DNA from: an uncultured Clostridia bacterium
Lineage (GTDB): Bacteria > Bacillota > Clostridia > TANB77 > CAG-508
Direction: 5' to 3'
DNA length: 64,000 nt
Assembly (NCBI GenBank): GCA_934130085.1
Contig: CAKOXK010000005.1
Coordinates: forward strand, 1-64,000
Each line of letters begins with the position of its first letter. Positions within the stretch are counted from its first letter, which is position 1. Under the pieces are notes generated by a model. The model saw only the letters and a list, made by a program, of their open reading frames with translations, was not told the DNA's origin and did no database searches. Both the position numbers and the translations under genes were made by a program. Below are positions 27,532 through 36,297 of this stretch, one piece after another.

Positions 27532-27643
27532 ATTTATGTAGTTGCTTATCAACCCAGTTCTTATATAGAACTGACATCAAGGCAACGTTTAATGTTAAAG
27601 ATAACATCAATGATATTACAAAAAATAGTATTACTTTAACCAT
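27530..27643 (-). CDS. candidate type I toxin peptide, copy 1
   Basis: A 37-aa peptide: basic-hydrophobic MVKVILFFVISLMLSLTLNV, one membrane helix (about 3-25), then a charged tail ending YKNWVDKQLHK. GGTGGTG precedes the ATG. This layout is that of Fst/Ldr-like membrane toxins; the exact family is not recognised. A convergent antisense RNA and a nearly identical second copy support the call. Confidence 0.7.
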   Translation of the reverse strand: MVKVILFFVISLMLSLTLNVALMSVLYKNWVDKQLHK

Positions 27644-27727
27644 AAACACCACCCGCCTTTCCTACGATGAATCGTATAACATTGGGTGGCAAAACCGTTC
27701 CACTAATTATCAATTTCCTATGTTGTT

Positions 27728-27756
27728 ATTTTACAATAATATCTTATATTTGTCCA
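27728..27756 (-). promoter_or_regulatory. promoter of toxin mRNA 1
   Basis: Minus-strand TGGACA, 17-bp spacer, TAAAAT; the transcript would start near AGGAAATTGA. Confidence 0.65.
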
Positions 27757-27868
27757 CAGTATTTACAAATTTTCACAATTTATTAAGAAATATAAATTAC
27801 TATTTTTCTAACTAATTACTAAATTGTAAGTTATATTTATAGTATACAAATTAAATTTTAATTTTTTC

Positions 27869-27898
27869 TTGACTTTATCAATATATTTAGAGTATAAT
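27869..27898 (+). promoter_or_regulatory. promoter of antisense RNA 2
   Basis: TTGACT, 18-bp spacer, TATAAT, same arrangement as copy 1. Confidence 0.75.
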
Positions 27899-27904
27899 AA
27901 AAGT

Positions 27905-27997
27905 AGGAAATGACAAATCCACAAACGTGGTTTTGCCGAATTAAGTTTGAAAAAACTCACACCTAAATCGTCAAATTTACAGATGTGAGCTTTTTTT
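27905..27997 (+). ncRNA. candidate type I antitoxin RNA, copy 2
   Basis: About 93 nt ending in hairpin CTCACA...TGTGAG and seven T that run into the stop codon of toxin 2. It shares GTGGTTTTGCC with the 5' end of its own toxin mRNA, whereas copy 1 shares ACGGTTTTGCC, so the match is pair-specific. Confidence 0.65.
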
Positions 27998-28109
27998 ATT
28001 TATGTAGTTGCTTATCAACCCAGTTCTTATACAGAACTGCTGTCAAGGCAACGTTTAATGTTAAAGAAAACATTAAGGATAATATTAAAAATAGTATCAC
28101 TTTAATCAT
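27996..28109 (-). CDS. candidate type I toxin peptide, copy 2
   Basis: A 37-aa peptide (39 aa if the in-frame ATG at 28115 is used) beginning MIKVILFLILSLMFSLTLNV, with the same YKNWVDKQLHK tail as copy 1. The C-terminal 11 residues are identical and most substitutions fall in the membrane helix. RBS AGGTGGTG. Confidence 0.7.
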   Translation of the reverse strand: MIKVILFLILSLMFSLTLNVALTAVLYKNWVDKQLHK

Positions 28110-28191
28110 AAACATCACCACCTCTCCTACGAAGATTCGTAAAAATTGGTGGCAAAACCACATCTGCTTATCATCATTTCCTATGGTAATT

Positions 28192-28220
28192 ATTCTACAA
28201 TATTCTTTTAAATTTGTCTA
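28192..28220 (-). promoter_or_regulatory. promoter of toxin mRNA 2
   Basis: Minus-strand TAGACA, 17-bp spacer, TAGAAT; the transcript would start near AGGAAATGATG. Confidence 0.65.
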
Positions 28221-28300
28221 TAAAATTTATAAATTTTCATTAGTTTTTATTTTAATTTAGAAATCAACCCAAACTTGTATGTGATTCGCTCCAAATTTTT

Positions 28301-28340
28301 AATCCCCAAGAAAATTAAATTTCTTGGGGATTTTTATTTT
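28301..28340. terminator. intrinsic terminator
   Basis: AATCCCCAAGAAA / TTTCTTGGGGATT stem with 7-nt loop and T-run on the + side; on the minus strand it closes the T4SS-like operon (last gene ends at 28444). Confidence 0.75.
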
Positions 28341-28443
28341 TTCATCTGACATATCTGTACTAAATTGACAATCATACCCATCTGGTGTATCAAATCGGTA
28401 CAGTTGTCAATCTTTTATTCTTATACTTTGCTTTTATGTTAGT

Positions 28444-29427
28444 TTATTGCAATTTTACATTTAGGCTGTATGCTTTGCTTGCTTTTTGTACTGTGTCTTC
28501 TCCATCTTCTCCTTTAAATGTTTTTAATAGTCTAATTAGGTTTAGTCTTATTTCTGTTCCTTCTTTGCCATCATCAAAATATTTTCTGAAGATAAATGTC
28601 ATTTTCTTTGTTTCTCCTGGACCTACATAGAATTGTCCATTTGAAATATTTAGAGCTTTTCTTTGTTGATCTCCTATATCTAGTTGTACCTCATTGTTTA
28701 CTGTTCCATCTGATATTAAAGCATAACCATTCGTTTTGTTTGTAATTGTTAAATTATAGCCTGCCATTGAATAGCTTTCATCTTTTGATGTTACTGTTAT
28801 TTTTAAGTAGTCATCTTCTGTTGTTTTGTTTACTTCTTCTGTTTGTATAAAATTATTATTCGATATTTTGAATTCATTGTCTACTTTTTTTAGTGCTATT
28901 TTTTCTTGATATTTTTCATAGTTTCCTTCGCCATCATCTGAGTTTGTTGTTCCTGTTGCTTCTATATCATCTAATATAGTTAATGTGTATATGTATATTT
29001 TTCCAACATTTGAGTAATTTTGCACATTGTATGTTTTCTTAGATGTGAATATATTATCAATATAAGTTTTAAAGTATGAGATATCATCATTATACAAGTA
29101 TTTTTTGCAATCAGCTGTAAGATATTCAAAAGCTTTGTCATATTCTTTGTTGTTGCAATAATCAAAATATTCTTTTATTGTTTTGTTTATTTTTTTTACA
29201 TTTGATTTTGATATTTCTGTTGTATCATCTATTACTGGCGAGTCTGGGTTATATGTGTTTGATAGCTCTTTTTTTTGAGGGTTGGCTATTAACAATCTGT
29301 TTATTAGAAATATGATTAACCATGCAAAAAATATTATTAAAATTATTCTTCCGTATTTTCTAAAGAAGTTTGTTATTGCTAATGTGATTCGTGCTTTTAA
29401 ATTCATACTTTTACTTTTCGCTTTCAT
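28444..29427 (-). CDS. bitopic protein with NTF2-like domain, T4SS-associated
   Basis: 327 aa. One membrane helix (about residues 25-46) and an extracytoplasmic part with an NTF2-like segment (VKKINKTIKEYFDYCNNKEYDKAFEYLTADCKKYLY, about 85-120) and a C-terminal beta-rich domain (about 205-320). VirB8/TcpC proteins have the same one-helix-plus-NTF2 plan, so a VirB8-like scaffold role is proposed from layout and context. Last gene of the operon. Confidence 0.6.
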   Translation of the reverse strand: MKAKSKSMNLKARITLAITNFFRKYGRIILIIFFAWLIIFLINRLLIANPQKKELSNTYNPDSPVIDDTTEISKSNVKKINKTIKEYFDYCNNKEYDKAFEYLTADCKKYLYNDDISYFKTYIDNIFTSKKTYNVQNYSNVGKIYIYTLTILDDIEATGTTNSDDGEGNYEKYQEKIALKKVDNEFKISNNNFIQTEEVNKTTEDDYLKITVTSKDESYSMAGYNLTITNKTNGYALISDGTVNNEVQLDIGDQQRKALNISNGQFYVGPGETKKMTFIFRKYFDDGKEGTEIRLNLIRLLKTFKGEDGEDTVQKASKAYSLNVKLQ

Positions 29428-29462
29428 ATTATATTTAGGTTTTAGGTTTACCTATAAAACTT

Positions 29463-29972
29463 TTATTCTGCTTGGAATGATATTTTGAAATCATTTGCTG
29501 TGTTTTCTCTTACTACAAACCTTTGTGAGAATTCTTGAAAGTCACTGTTGAATAAATCTGAAATTTTTACTTTTGCTACATATATCTCTCCTTGCCTTGT
29601 TACAGATTCATATAATATTTTAGGGTTTGTTGGGTATTTTTTTTCTACATAGCTTTTGAATGTGTCTACATTTTGAAAGTAGTTTTGTTTGAATTCCTCA
29701 TTCAAATATGAATATGCTTCATCATATTTTTTTGATTCAATACTTGTTAAAAACTGTCCTATATATGCTTTTATTCTATCCGCTTCTCCCATGTTTAGTA
29801 CTTTTTCTGTTATTCCGTTTTTGTTTTTTTCTGCAATTTGTACTGCATTATCTGTGTTCTTTATTGTGTTTCCATTTGCATTTCTATTCTCTGATATTTT
29901 TATCATTATAATTAAAGCAAATACAATTAGAAAAGCTAAGATAATTAATATTACTTTTAAATTTCTTTTCAA
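29463..29972 (-). CDS. bitopic NTF2-like protein, T4SS-associated
   Basis: 169 aa, TTG start after GAGAGG. N-terminal membrane helix (about 6-26) and an NTF2-like domain (AYIGQFLTSIESKKYDEAYSYLNEEFKQNYF). Shorter relative of the downstream 327-aa protein. Probable extracytoplasmic scaffold, by analogy to VirB8. Confidence 0.6.
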   Translation of the reverse strand: MKRNLKVILIILAFLIVFALIIMIKISENRNANGNTIKNTDNAVQIAEKNKNGITEKVLNMGEADRIKAYIGQFLTSIESKKYDEAYSYLNEEFKQNYFQNVDTFKSYVEKKYPTNPKILYESVTRQGEIYVAKVKISDLFNSDFQEFSQRFVVRENTANDFKISFQAE

Positions 29973-30190
29973 TCTTTTTTCCTCTCACATTATTACATAT
30001 CTTTTTTTCTTATCTTGTATAAATTATACTTTATGAGTTAATTTATGCAAGCTTCAGTTCACGCTTTTATTCAAGCTCTTATTTAGTTTTCTATTCTACT
30101 TAGGTCTTCACTCTTGGAATTTAAGTTTCGCCATTTTAAATATAAAACTTCTTATTCTTTATAATCCTGCAATTTATATTTATACAATTA

Positions 30191-31270
30191 TTATTTTTTT
30201 GCGACTATAAATTGCGGTGTTTGGTCTTTTGAATTTGCAATTCCTAGCTTTAGTTCTACAGTATCGCCTGTAGTATAATTTAGTGTTACATTAAATGATG
30301 TGTATTTTCCGTTGTTTGCTAGGCTTCCATCATCTACTGTGTAACTTTTTACTGTTGCACCTTTTGACCATCTTACTGAAATTATTTGGTTTGCAATTTC
30401 TAGGTAATCATTTGCATCATAAATTCCATAAGAATTTATTTGTTCCTTTTTATTATCATACTGTTGTAATATAGCATTATAACTTTTCTCTTTTGCTAAA
30501 TTGTTTATTGCTGCCATGCTTGAATTTTCAAAATTGTACATGAATTTTCTAAGTGATGCTTCGTCTATATCTCCAGTATATTTTTTGAAAATATCTTCTA
30601 AACCAAATTCTTTTTGGAAGGCAATTTTGTGTGTAGTTTTTGATAAATAAACTTTAATGTTCATGCTTTTATTGTTGTTAAATGTAATTAACATATCAAA
30701 TGTAACCGCTTCATCTGTTTCTTTTTTTGTTGAAGTATCTACCCCAGATGATAAAAACTTTGCATTTGCATCATTGGCTTTAATGTTTTTTATTTCTTTA
30801 GCTATTGAATAAAAATCTTCTTCATTAAATATGTGATATTCTTCAATTTCTATTTGGTTTATTTTGTAATATGATGATATTTCATCATCGCTTTTATCTT
30901 TTGTTTCATCATATATCTTTTCTACACTATCATATACAAAATTAAATACAGTTTTGGCGAAGTCTGATTCAGCTATTATACCTACTCTTGAGATCGTAAA
31001 TATATCTTGAATGTTTTTAGGGTATACCATATAGTTGTCTTTTGAAACTTCATAGCTTATGTCTGAGTTTACTTCTATTTGAGTATCTAGTTGTATTCTA
31101 GTTCCATTCTCTTCATTTGTAATGTTATTTTGACCTGTACTAGTTTTATCACTGTTTATTTCTTTTATGTTTTCATTTTTTATTATAACTACTAAAATTC
31201 CAGCTAATGTTATCAGTATCAAAATAATTAATGTTATTATAATTAGGCTTTGCTTTTTTTTCATAAGCAT
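30191..31270 (-). CDS. bitopic protein of unknown function, T4SS-associated
   Basis: 359 aa (357 from the second ATG at 31264). Membrane helix at about 8-30, Asn/Thr-rich linker, then two extracytoplasmic domains; the second (about 245-355) is beta-rich (SFNVTLNYTTGDTVELKLGI). No family recognised. Operon position suggests a structural part of the secretion apparatus. Confidence 0.6.
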   Translation of the reverse strand: MLMKKKQSLIIITLIILILITLAGILVVIIKNENIKEINSDKTSTGQNNITNEENGTRIQLDTQIEVNSDISYEVSKDNYMVYPKNIQDIFTISRVGIIAESDFAKTVFNFVYDSVEKIYDETKDKSDDEISSYYKINQIEIEEYHIFNEEDFYSIAKEIKNIKANDANAKFLSSGVDTSTKKETDEAVTFDMLITFNNNKSMNIKVYLSKTTHKIAFQKEFGLEDIFKKYTGDIDEASLRKFMYNFENSSMAAINNLAKEKSYNAILQQYDNKKEQINSYGIYDANDYLEIANQIISVRWSKGATVKSYTVDDGSLANNGKYTSFNVTLNYTTGDTVELKLGIANSKDQTPQFIVAKK

Positions 31271-31393
31271 TTCTCGTATAATGCTATTTTACATTTACAT
31301 TATACGAACTCCCTTCTTAAATTTTATTTAAATATTTATTTAAAACTTTATTTGTATATTAGTTATATTGTTCTTAATCTTCATTATCATTTT

Positions 31394-32146
31394 CTAGCTT
31401 ACTGCTCTGTAAATGTTGTATTCATTTTTCTTTATCTCTGAATGGTTTTTATAATCTTGATTATTTCCAAAGTATATTTTGTATGTTGAATTCATTAAAT
31501 CAATGGCAAAGAAGAATGTTCTATCATAGTTGTTGTTTGATGAGTCTGTAAATCTAACATTTATTTTGAATGTCATGTAATAATCATCTTCTCTAATGTA
31601 CGTTATGTCATTTATTTTATAATTAAATGTAAATAATTGCAACTTGTCTTTTAAGTTTGATGAAGTTAATTCATTTTCTTTAATACATTCTTCATCTAGT
31701 ACTGCTCCTATTTGATTAGCCATGCTTGATGATGATGATAGTTTTTTTGAGTCTTCAAATAAATCTGATAGATATTTTGTAACTACTTGGTTAAATCCGG
31801 TTGTGCTTGAGTCAGAATATGTTGTTACTTTTTCGTATTCTACTGACAAATCGTCCTCTGAAAAATCTGAGCCTATTTCTGAATCTGAATTGCTACTTGA
31901 GCTACCATTTGACTTATTGTTTGAGTTGCTTCCTGAACCATTATTGTTTTCACTACCTGCATTCAGATTTGGATTTGTTTCATCCGTATTAGAGTACACT
32001 TCATTTTGCTTTAATACTTTTATATTTCCTTTCGTTATATAATCACTATCTGGGTTTTGTATTTTTTTCATTAATCCTGCTAATGTTAATACTGCTGTGA
32101 TTAAAATAATTACAAGTACTATTATTAAAATCTTTGACTTATTCAT
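31394..32146 (-). CDS. bitopic protein with serine-rich linker, T4SS-associated
   Basis: 250 aa. Membrane helix (about 6-26), a low-complexity Ser/Asn linker (about 60-95) suited to crossing the wall, and a C-terminal domain of NTF2-like size (about 115-245; YYMTFKINVRFTDSSNNNY). Fourth bitopic protein in a row; probably paralogous in plan, not clearly in sequence. Confidence 0.58.
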   Translation of the reverse strand: MNKSKILIIVLVIILITAVLTLAGLMKKIQNPDSDYITKGNIKVLKQNEVYSNTDETNPNLNAGSENNNGSGSNSNNKSNGSSSSNSDSEIGSDFSEDDLSVEYEKVTTYSDSSTTGFNQVVTKYLSDLFEDSKKLSSSSSMANQIGAVLDEECIKENELTSSNLKDKLQLFTFNYKINDITYIREDDYYMTFKINVRFTDSSNNNYDRTFFFAIDLMNSTYKIYFGNNQDYKNHSEIKKNEYNIYRAVS

Positions 32147-32369
32147 TAAACTCTTTTCCTTCTTCTTTTCTTTTTCTTACTTTTTTCTAACTTTTTCTTT
32201 TTACTATTTTTGTTCTTCTTGCTCTTTTTTTCTTCTCTTTTGCCTATTTTGGTGTTATTTTGTTGTTTGTATCTTACACGTTATTTATTTTAATTGCTTT
32301 ATTCTTATTTGCTTCCTATTTAACTATAACGTTATTCCAATGTTGGTAATAACGTTATAGCATTTTAGT

Positions 32370-35015
32370 TTATTTAATTACCCTGTATACATTTACAATT
32401 CCTTTTTTTCCAAAGTTACTGTCTGTTTGTGGACCTTTTGCTCGTATTGCTCTGTCAGATCCACAGTTGTACCATGTGGCATCTCCATTTGAGTCATACC
32501 CAGCAAATATTTGTACGTGGCCTGTTTTTCCTGATGGTACATCACCTGATGTACCTATAAAGCATATATCTCCTGGTTGTAAACCTAGTCCTTTTGCAGA
32601 ATGTGTAAATCCACTGTCTTTTGCATCATATACTTTTGCAAATGAATCAGAATGTGATGAGAAATATTCTGGTAATGTATTTGTTGATAGTTGGGATGAT
32701 ATATCTCTGAAACCATAATCATAAAGTACTAATGATACAAAGTGTGAACAGTCTGTTACTTTTTCTTCTCCTAGTGGTACTGGCTTTGCATATTTATTAC
32801 TGTATGTAAAACCGTTTTCTGCCATATAGTCATGTAACTTCTTGGCTGATATCATCATATTGCCACTTGCTTCTTGATTAAATATATCTGTTCCTTCTAG
32901 CTCTCTGTAATATTCTGGTGAGCCATCTGCATTATAAAACCAGTTTGCTCCGATCTGTCTGATGTATCTTGTACTATTAGGATCATAACCATTCTTTTTT
33001 AATGATTCTGGAGTATTACCCTTGTTATTTCTTATAGTTGAATCAGCGTCTTCTCTTTTTGCATTAAGGCTATCAAATGCTGTGTTTATTTTTCCACTTC
33101 TCATACAATCATCTACTGCATTTATTACATAGTCTGGTATTTTAACTTCATTATTCATGAAAGCATAATATCTTTTACTTTGATATCCTTTGTATTGGTT
33201 TTTATGCGTTAGTTGCTCATATATAGAAGAACCAAAACTCTTCCATTCTACTTTTCTTTTACCATATATTCTGTTATATGCTGTTGATATTACACCTAAT
33301 GCTCCTTCATAGCTTTTATCATCTTCTGCTGCTATAATTGCATAAATTTCATGCATTTGGTTATCAGAGACTTCCTCTGGAATTTCCTTTTCCCCGTCTG
33401 GATGATAATCAACATATATACCATTTCCACCTGTTGATACATTTGAATTATTTAAATCGTTTCTATATTCAACATAAGTATTAGATATTATGTCTGCATC
33501 TTCTCCTGCTACACCTTTTGCTCTTTCTTTTCTTGCTTTGTATTCTTCTTCTTTAGCTTTTGTGTAGTCTTGTCCCATATAGTCTTCAACGTCATCATCT
33601 GTTGTTGTATTTTCTTCTCCAACTAATGATTTATCAATATGTTGCATTACTATATTTACTTTTTCTGATGCTGTTCCTATTGCCTGTCCTCTTGTTACTG
33701 TTCCTGATGCACTTGGGCTGATGCCTTTTATTGTCATTGTCATTCCATTTACTATGTTTGGATTTATATCATAAAAGTCTTTTTTATATATGTATTCTAG
33801 TAACTGAACTATATCGTCTGATAAGACTCCAAATTTTAATGTTATTGAATCACCACCTGTTGATACTACCTCTGCATCTCCTGGGGCTAGTACTTGCATT
33901 CCTTCTACATCTGTTATATCAATTCCATAATTATTGTCATCTTTACTAGCTGTGCCCTCTCCATTTTCAAATGGCCATATTAATACTTTTCTTAAATCTT
34001 CATTTAAAGAACCTTCTTCTAGATGATTCTCAATTTTATCACTTGTTGCTAATTCTTTTAGCATTCTGTAAACACTGTCTGAAGCTGATGTGTGTACATT
34101 CTTTAGAATTGAAAATGCTGTTAGTGTGTCTGAGGCTGAACCAAATTTAGGTGTTTCTTTTTTTGGAAGCTTACCATTTTCATAGTTTGATTGATCTTGA
34201 TCTGTTAGTTCATAACTGTCCCCTTCAAAATAATATGTTTTTATTGAAACTTCTTTATCAAAAAGTTTAGACATTGCTATTTTTCTTGCTGTTTCAACTG
34301 TTCCATCATATCTATAATATTTTCCTTGGAATAGCTTCACTATATTTGCATTAGGTCCTGATGTTATTGGCTCATTTACTTGATAGTAAATTCCTTCTTC
34401 ATTTTTAGCTGTTAATGTTGCATTCATTGTGATGCCAAGTTCATTTAATGGGTCATCATCATCTGTTGTTGAATACTCTAATTTTTTAGTTGCTTTCGCA
34501 GCAGTATTATATACACCATTTCCGTTGTTGTTTCTACTTTTCGTAAAATTAATATCATCATAAAACCAGTGTTTTCTTACACTTGCTATGTATGGCAAAT
34601 CAACATCTTCTATTCCTTTATTTGCTGCAATTAGCATATTTATTAAACACTGTAGTTGGTTTATTGAAATTCCCTCTAGTACACTATTGCTATCATCATC
34701 AGTTACTGGTGCATTTACTTCTTGCTTGCCTGCGCCACAATCACTTCCTAATACATCTTTTGCTGCCTTGCTCATATCAAGATTTTCATTATACAATGCT
34801 TTTATAAACTTTTCTGTTTTATCTGCGTTTCCTTTTATGCCTGCAATTAAATCGTGTAATGCAATTACATTGTCATGTTCTGGTCTTTCATATTCGTTAT
34901 TTTCTGTATCCGTATAACATAGTCTTTCTTTTTCTAATAACTGATTATTGACATAGTCAAGATATGCACTTTCTATTTCTTCTTTTTGATATACTTGTCC
35001 GCTTTTTATTGTCAA
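32370..35015 (-). CDS. T4SS-associated wall hydrolase, C-terminal part
   Basis: 881-aa frame without a credible start: the first possible codon is TTG with no ribosome site, and it overlaps the upstream frame by 59 bases. Domains: a degenerate M23/LytM-like segment (about 345-460, NNYGIDITDVEGMQVLAPGD), a SleB-type hydrolase domain (about 555-650, IYAIIAAEDDKSYEGALGVI), and a C-terminal NlpC/P60-like domain with catalytic Cys in DCSHFVSLVLYDYG and His in GHVQIFAGY. It would open peptidoglycan for the channel, the VirB1 role. Probably one gene with the next frame. Confidence 0.8.
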   Translation of the reverse strand: MTIKSGQVYQKEEIESAYLDYVNNQLLEKERLCYTDTENNEYERPEHDNVIALHDLIAGIKGNADKTEKFIKALYNENLDMSKAAKDVLGSDCGAGKQEVNAPVTDDDSNSVLEGISINQLQCLINMLIAANKGIEDVDLPYIASVRKHWFYDDINFTKSRNNNGNGVYNTAAKATKKLEYSTTDDDDPLNELGITMNATLTAKNEEGIYYQVNEPITSGPNANIVKLFQGKYYRYDGTVETARKIAMSKLFDKEVSIKTYYFEGDSYELTDQDQSNYENGKLPKKETPKFGSASDTLTAFSILKNVHTSASDSVYRMLKELATSDKIENHLEEGSLNEDLRKVLIWPFENGEGTASKDDNNYGIDITDVEGMQVLAPGDAEVVSTGGDSITLKFGVLSDDIVQLLEYIYKKDFYDINPNIVNGMTMTIKGISPSASGTVTRGQAIGTASEKVNIVMQHIDKSLVGEENTTTDDDVEDYMGQDYTKAKEEEYKARKERAKGVAGEDADIISNTYVEYRNDLNNSNVSTGGNGIYVDYHPDGEKEIPEEVSDNQMHEIYAIIAAEDDKSYEGALGVISTAYNRIYGKRKVEWKSFGSSIYEQLTHKNQYKGYQSKRYYAFMNNEVKIPDYVINAVDDCMRSGKINTAFDSLNAKREDADSTIRNNKGNTPESLKKNGYDPNSTRYIRQIGANWFYNADGSPEYYRELEGTDIFNQEASGNMMISAKKLHDYMAENGFTYSNKYAKPVPLGEEKVTDCSHFVSLVLYDYGFRDISSQLSTNTLPEYFSSHSDSFAKVYDAKDSGFTHSAKGLGLQPGDICFIGTSGDVPSGKTGHVQIFAGYDSNGDATWYNCGSDRAIRAKGPQTDSNFGKKGIVNVYRVIK

Positions 35016-36093
35016 CGGTTATATTGTTTAGTTCTACTGTTGCTTCTTGAAACTGAAGGTCTACTTTTGTATTGAATTCCTTAGCTGTAGCAATTTGGTA
35101 AACTAGGTCTGGCATCATTGTTGCTAAGTGTAATGATATAAACATTTCTGTTGGTCTACCATATTTTGCTGTCCAGTCTGATAAATCATAAGTATATTTG
35201 GTTCCAAATTTTAGTCTTCCAATTGCATTTAGCAGTGGTGAGAGCTGTGGGCTTCCTGAGAAAATACCTAATGCATTTAATACTTTTCTAGGTTTTGAGT
35301 CTGTATAAACTACAAGCGTTTCTTTCTCACGGTTAATTTCGCATCTACTCCTTATGTCATTCTTTTCTTTTGAAGTGAGACCTGCTATATTTATTAATCC
35401 ACTTGAGTAATCTGCACCCGTAGTTTTGCTTAAGTCTTCTAAATTTGCTTCTCCTGTCAATAGTTTTCTAATGTCACTAAGCAGGTCTTGTGCCATACCA
35501 CCTAAACTGTTTTGTGCTAAATCATAAGTTGCTTCATTTGCTAGCATGTATGCTTCTAGGTTATTGTGTATATATCTTCTATCTGTAACTTTTTTTATTG
35601 TTTTGGTTCTTCCTGGGTCTTTTGTTCCGGAATTATCTTCATAAGTAACATCTGCAAATCCGTTTCCAACTATGCTATAGCCCATATTTTCAAGGTACTG
35701 TGCTAGATCTTTTACCTCATCTTTGTCTATAGTTTCTTGCTTTGGTAGATAAGTCCATATCCAATCTGTTAATATGTGAAAAAATGATTTACTTTCTTTC
35801 TTTATTTGTCCTATAAACATTCCTGGCATTGATGAAACAAAACCATAAAATGCGAGTACATATAGAATGATTAGTATTATTATGATGATAATTATGCATA
35901 TAGGTAGGTGAGTTAATATTATTTTCCATAAACCTTTTTCTGCTTTGCCACCTGCTTTTCCTATTTTTATTGCTGCGTTTTTAGCTCCATTAGCTATTTT
36001 TTTTGCTCCACCTGTAAACCTGTTTTTTTCTTCTTCTTGATTTCCTTTTATATCTTGATTTGGATTTTCAGCTATTTTTCTCACCTCTCTCAT
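34957..36093 (-). CDS. T4SS-associated wall hydrolase, N-terminal part
   Basis: 378 aa. Basic N-terminus, one membrane helix (about 64-88, with a run of isoleucines), then an extracytoplasmic region. The last residues NKKRTSISKRRNRKCIS look out of frame: losing one A from AATAAAAAGC near 35000 joins ELNNITVDNK to SGQVYQKEEIESAYLDY of the following frame, giving a protein of about 1240 aa. So this is the membrane-anchored start of the hydrolase. Confidence 0.75.
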   Translation of the reverse strand: MREVRKIAENPNQDIKGNQEEEKNRFTGGAKKIANGAKNAAIKIGKAGGKAEKGLWKIILTHLPICIIIIIIILIILYVLAFYGFVSSMPGMFIGQIKKESKSFFHILTDWIWTYLPKQETIDKDEVKDLAQYLENMGYSIVGNGFADVTYEDNSGTKDPGRTKTIKKVTDRRYIHNNLEAYMLANEATYDLAQNSLGGMAQDLLSDIRKLLTGEANLEDLSKTTGADYSSGLINIAGLTSKEKNDIRSRCEINREKETLVVYTDSKPRKVLNALGIFSGSPQLSPLLNAIGRLKFGTKYTYDLSDWTAKYGRPTEMFISLHLATMMPDLVYQIATAKEFNTKVDLQFQEATVELNNITVDNKKRTSISKRRNRKCIS

Positions 36094-36162
36094 GCTTATA
36101 TATTTTACATCTTCTGTTTTTTATATATAATTTTAGCTTTTATTTATGGCTTTTTCATGTAG

Positions 36163-36297
36163 TATAATATTATTTTAATGTTATTTTTCTTGTGGGTATA
36201 ATATTATTTAGTATTATTTTTCTTATTGATATAATGCTATTTTAGTGTAATTTTTCTTGTAAGTATAATATTATTTAATATTATTTTTCTTGTAGGT
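36163..36297. repeat. 34-bp tandem repeat
   Basis: Units beginning TATAATATTATTT at 36163, 36197, 36230 and 36264 (period 34, one 33). They fill the gap before the hydrolase gene and run into the last codons of the VirB6-like gene. Each unit contains TATAAT. Confidence 0.8.
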
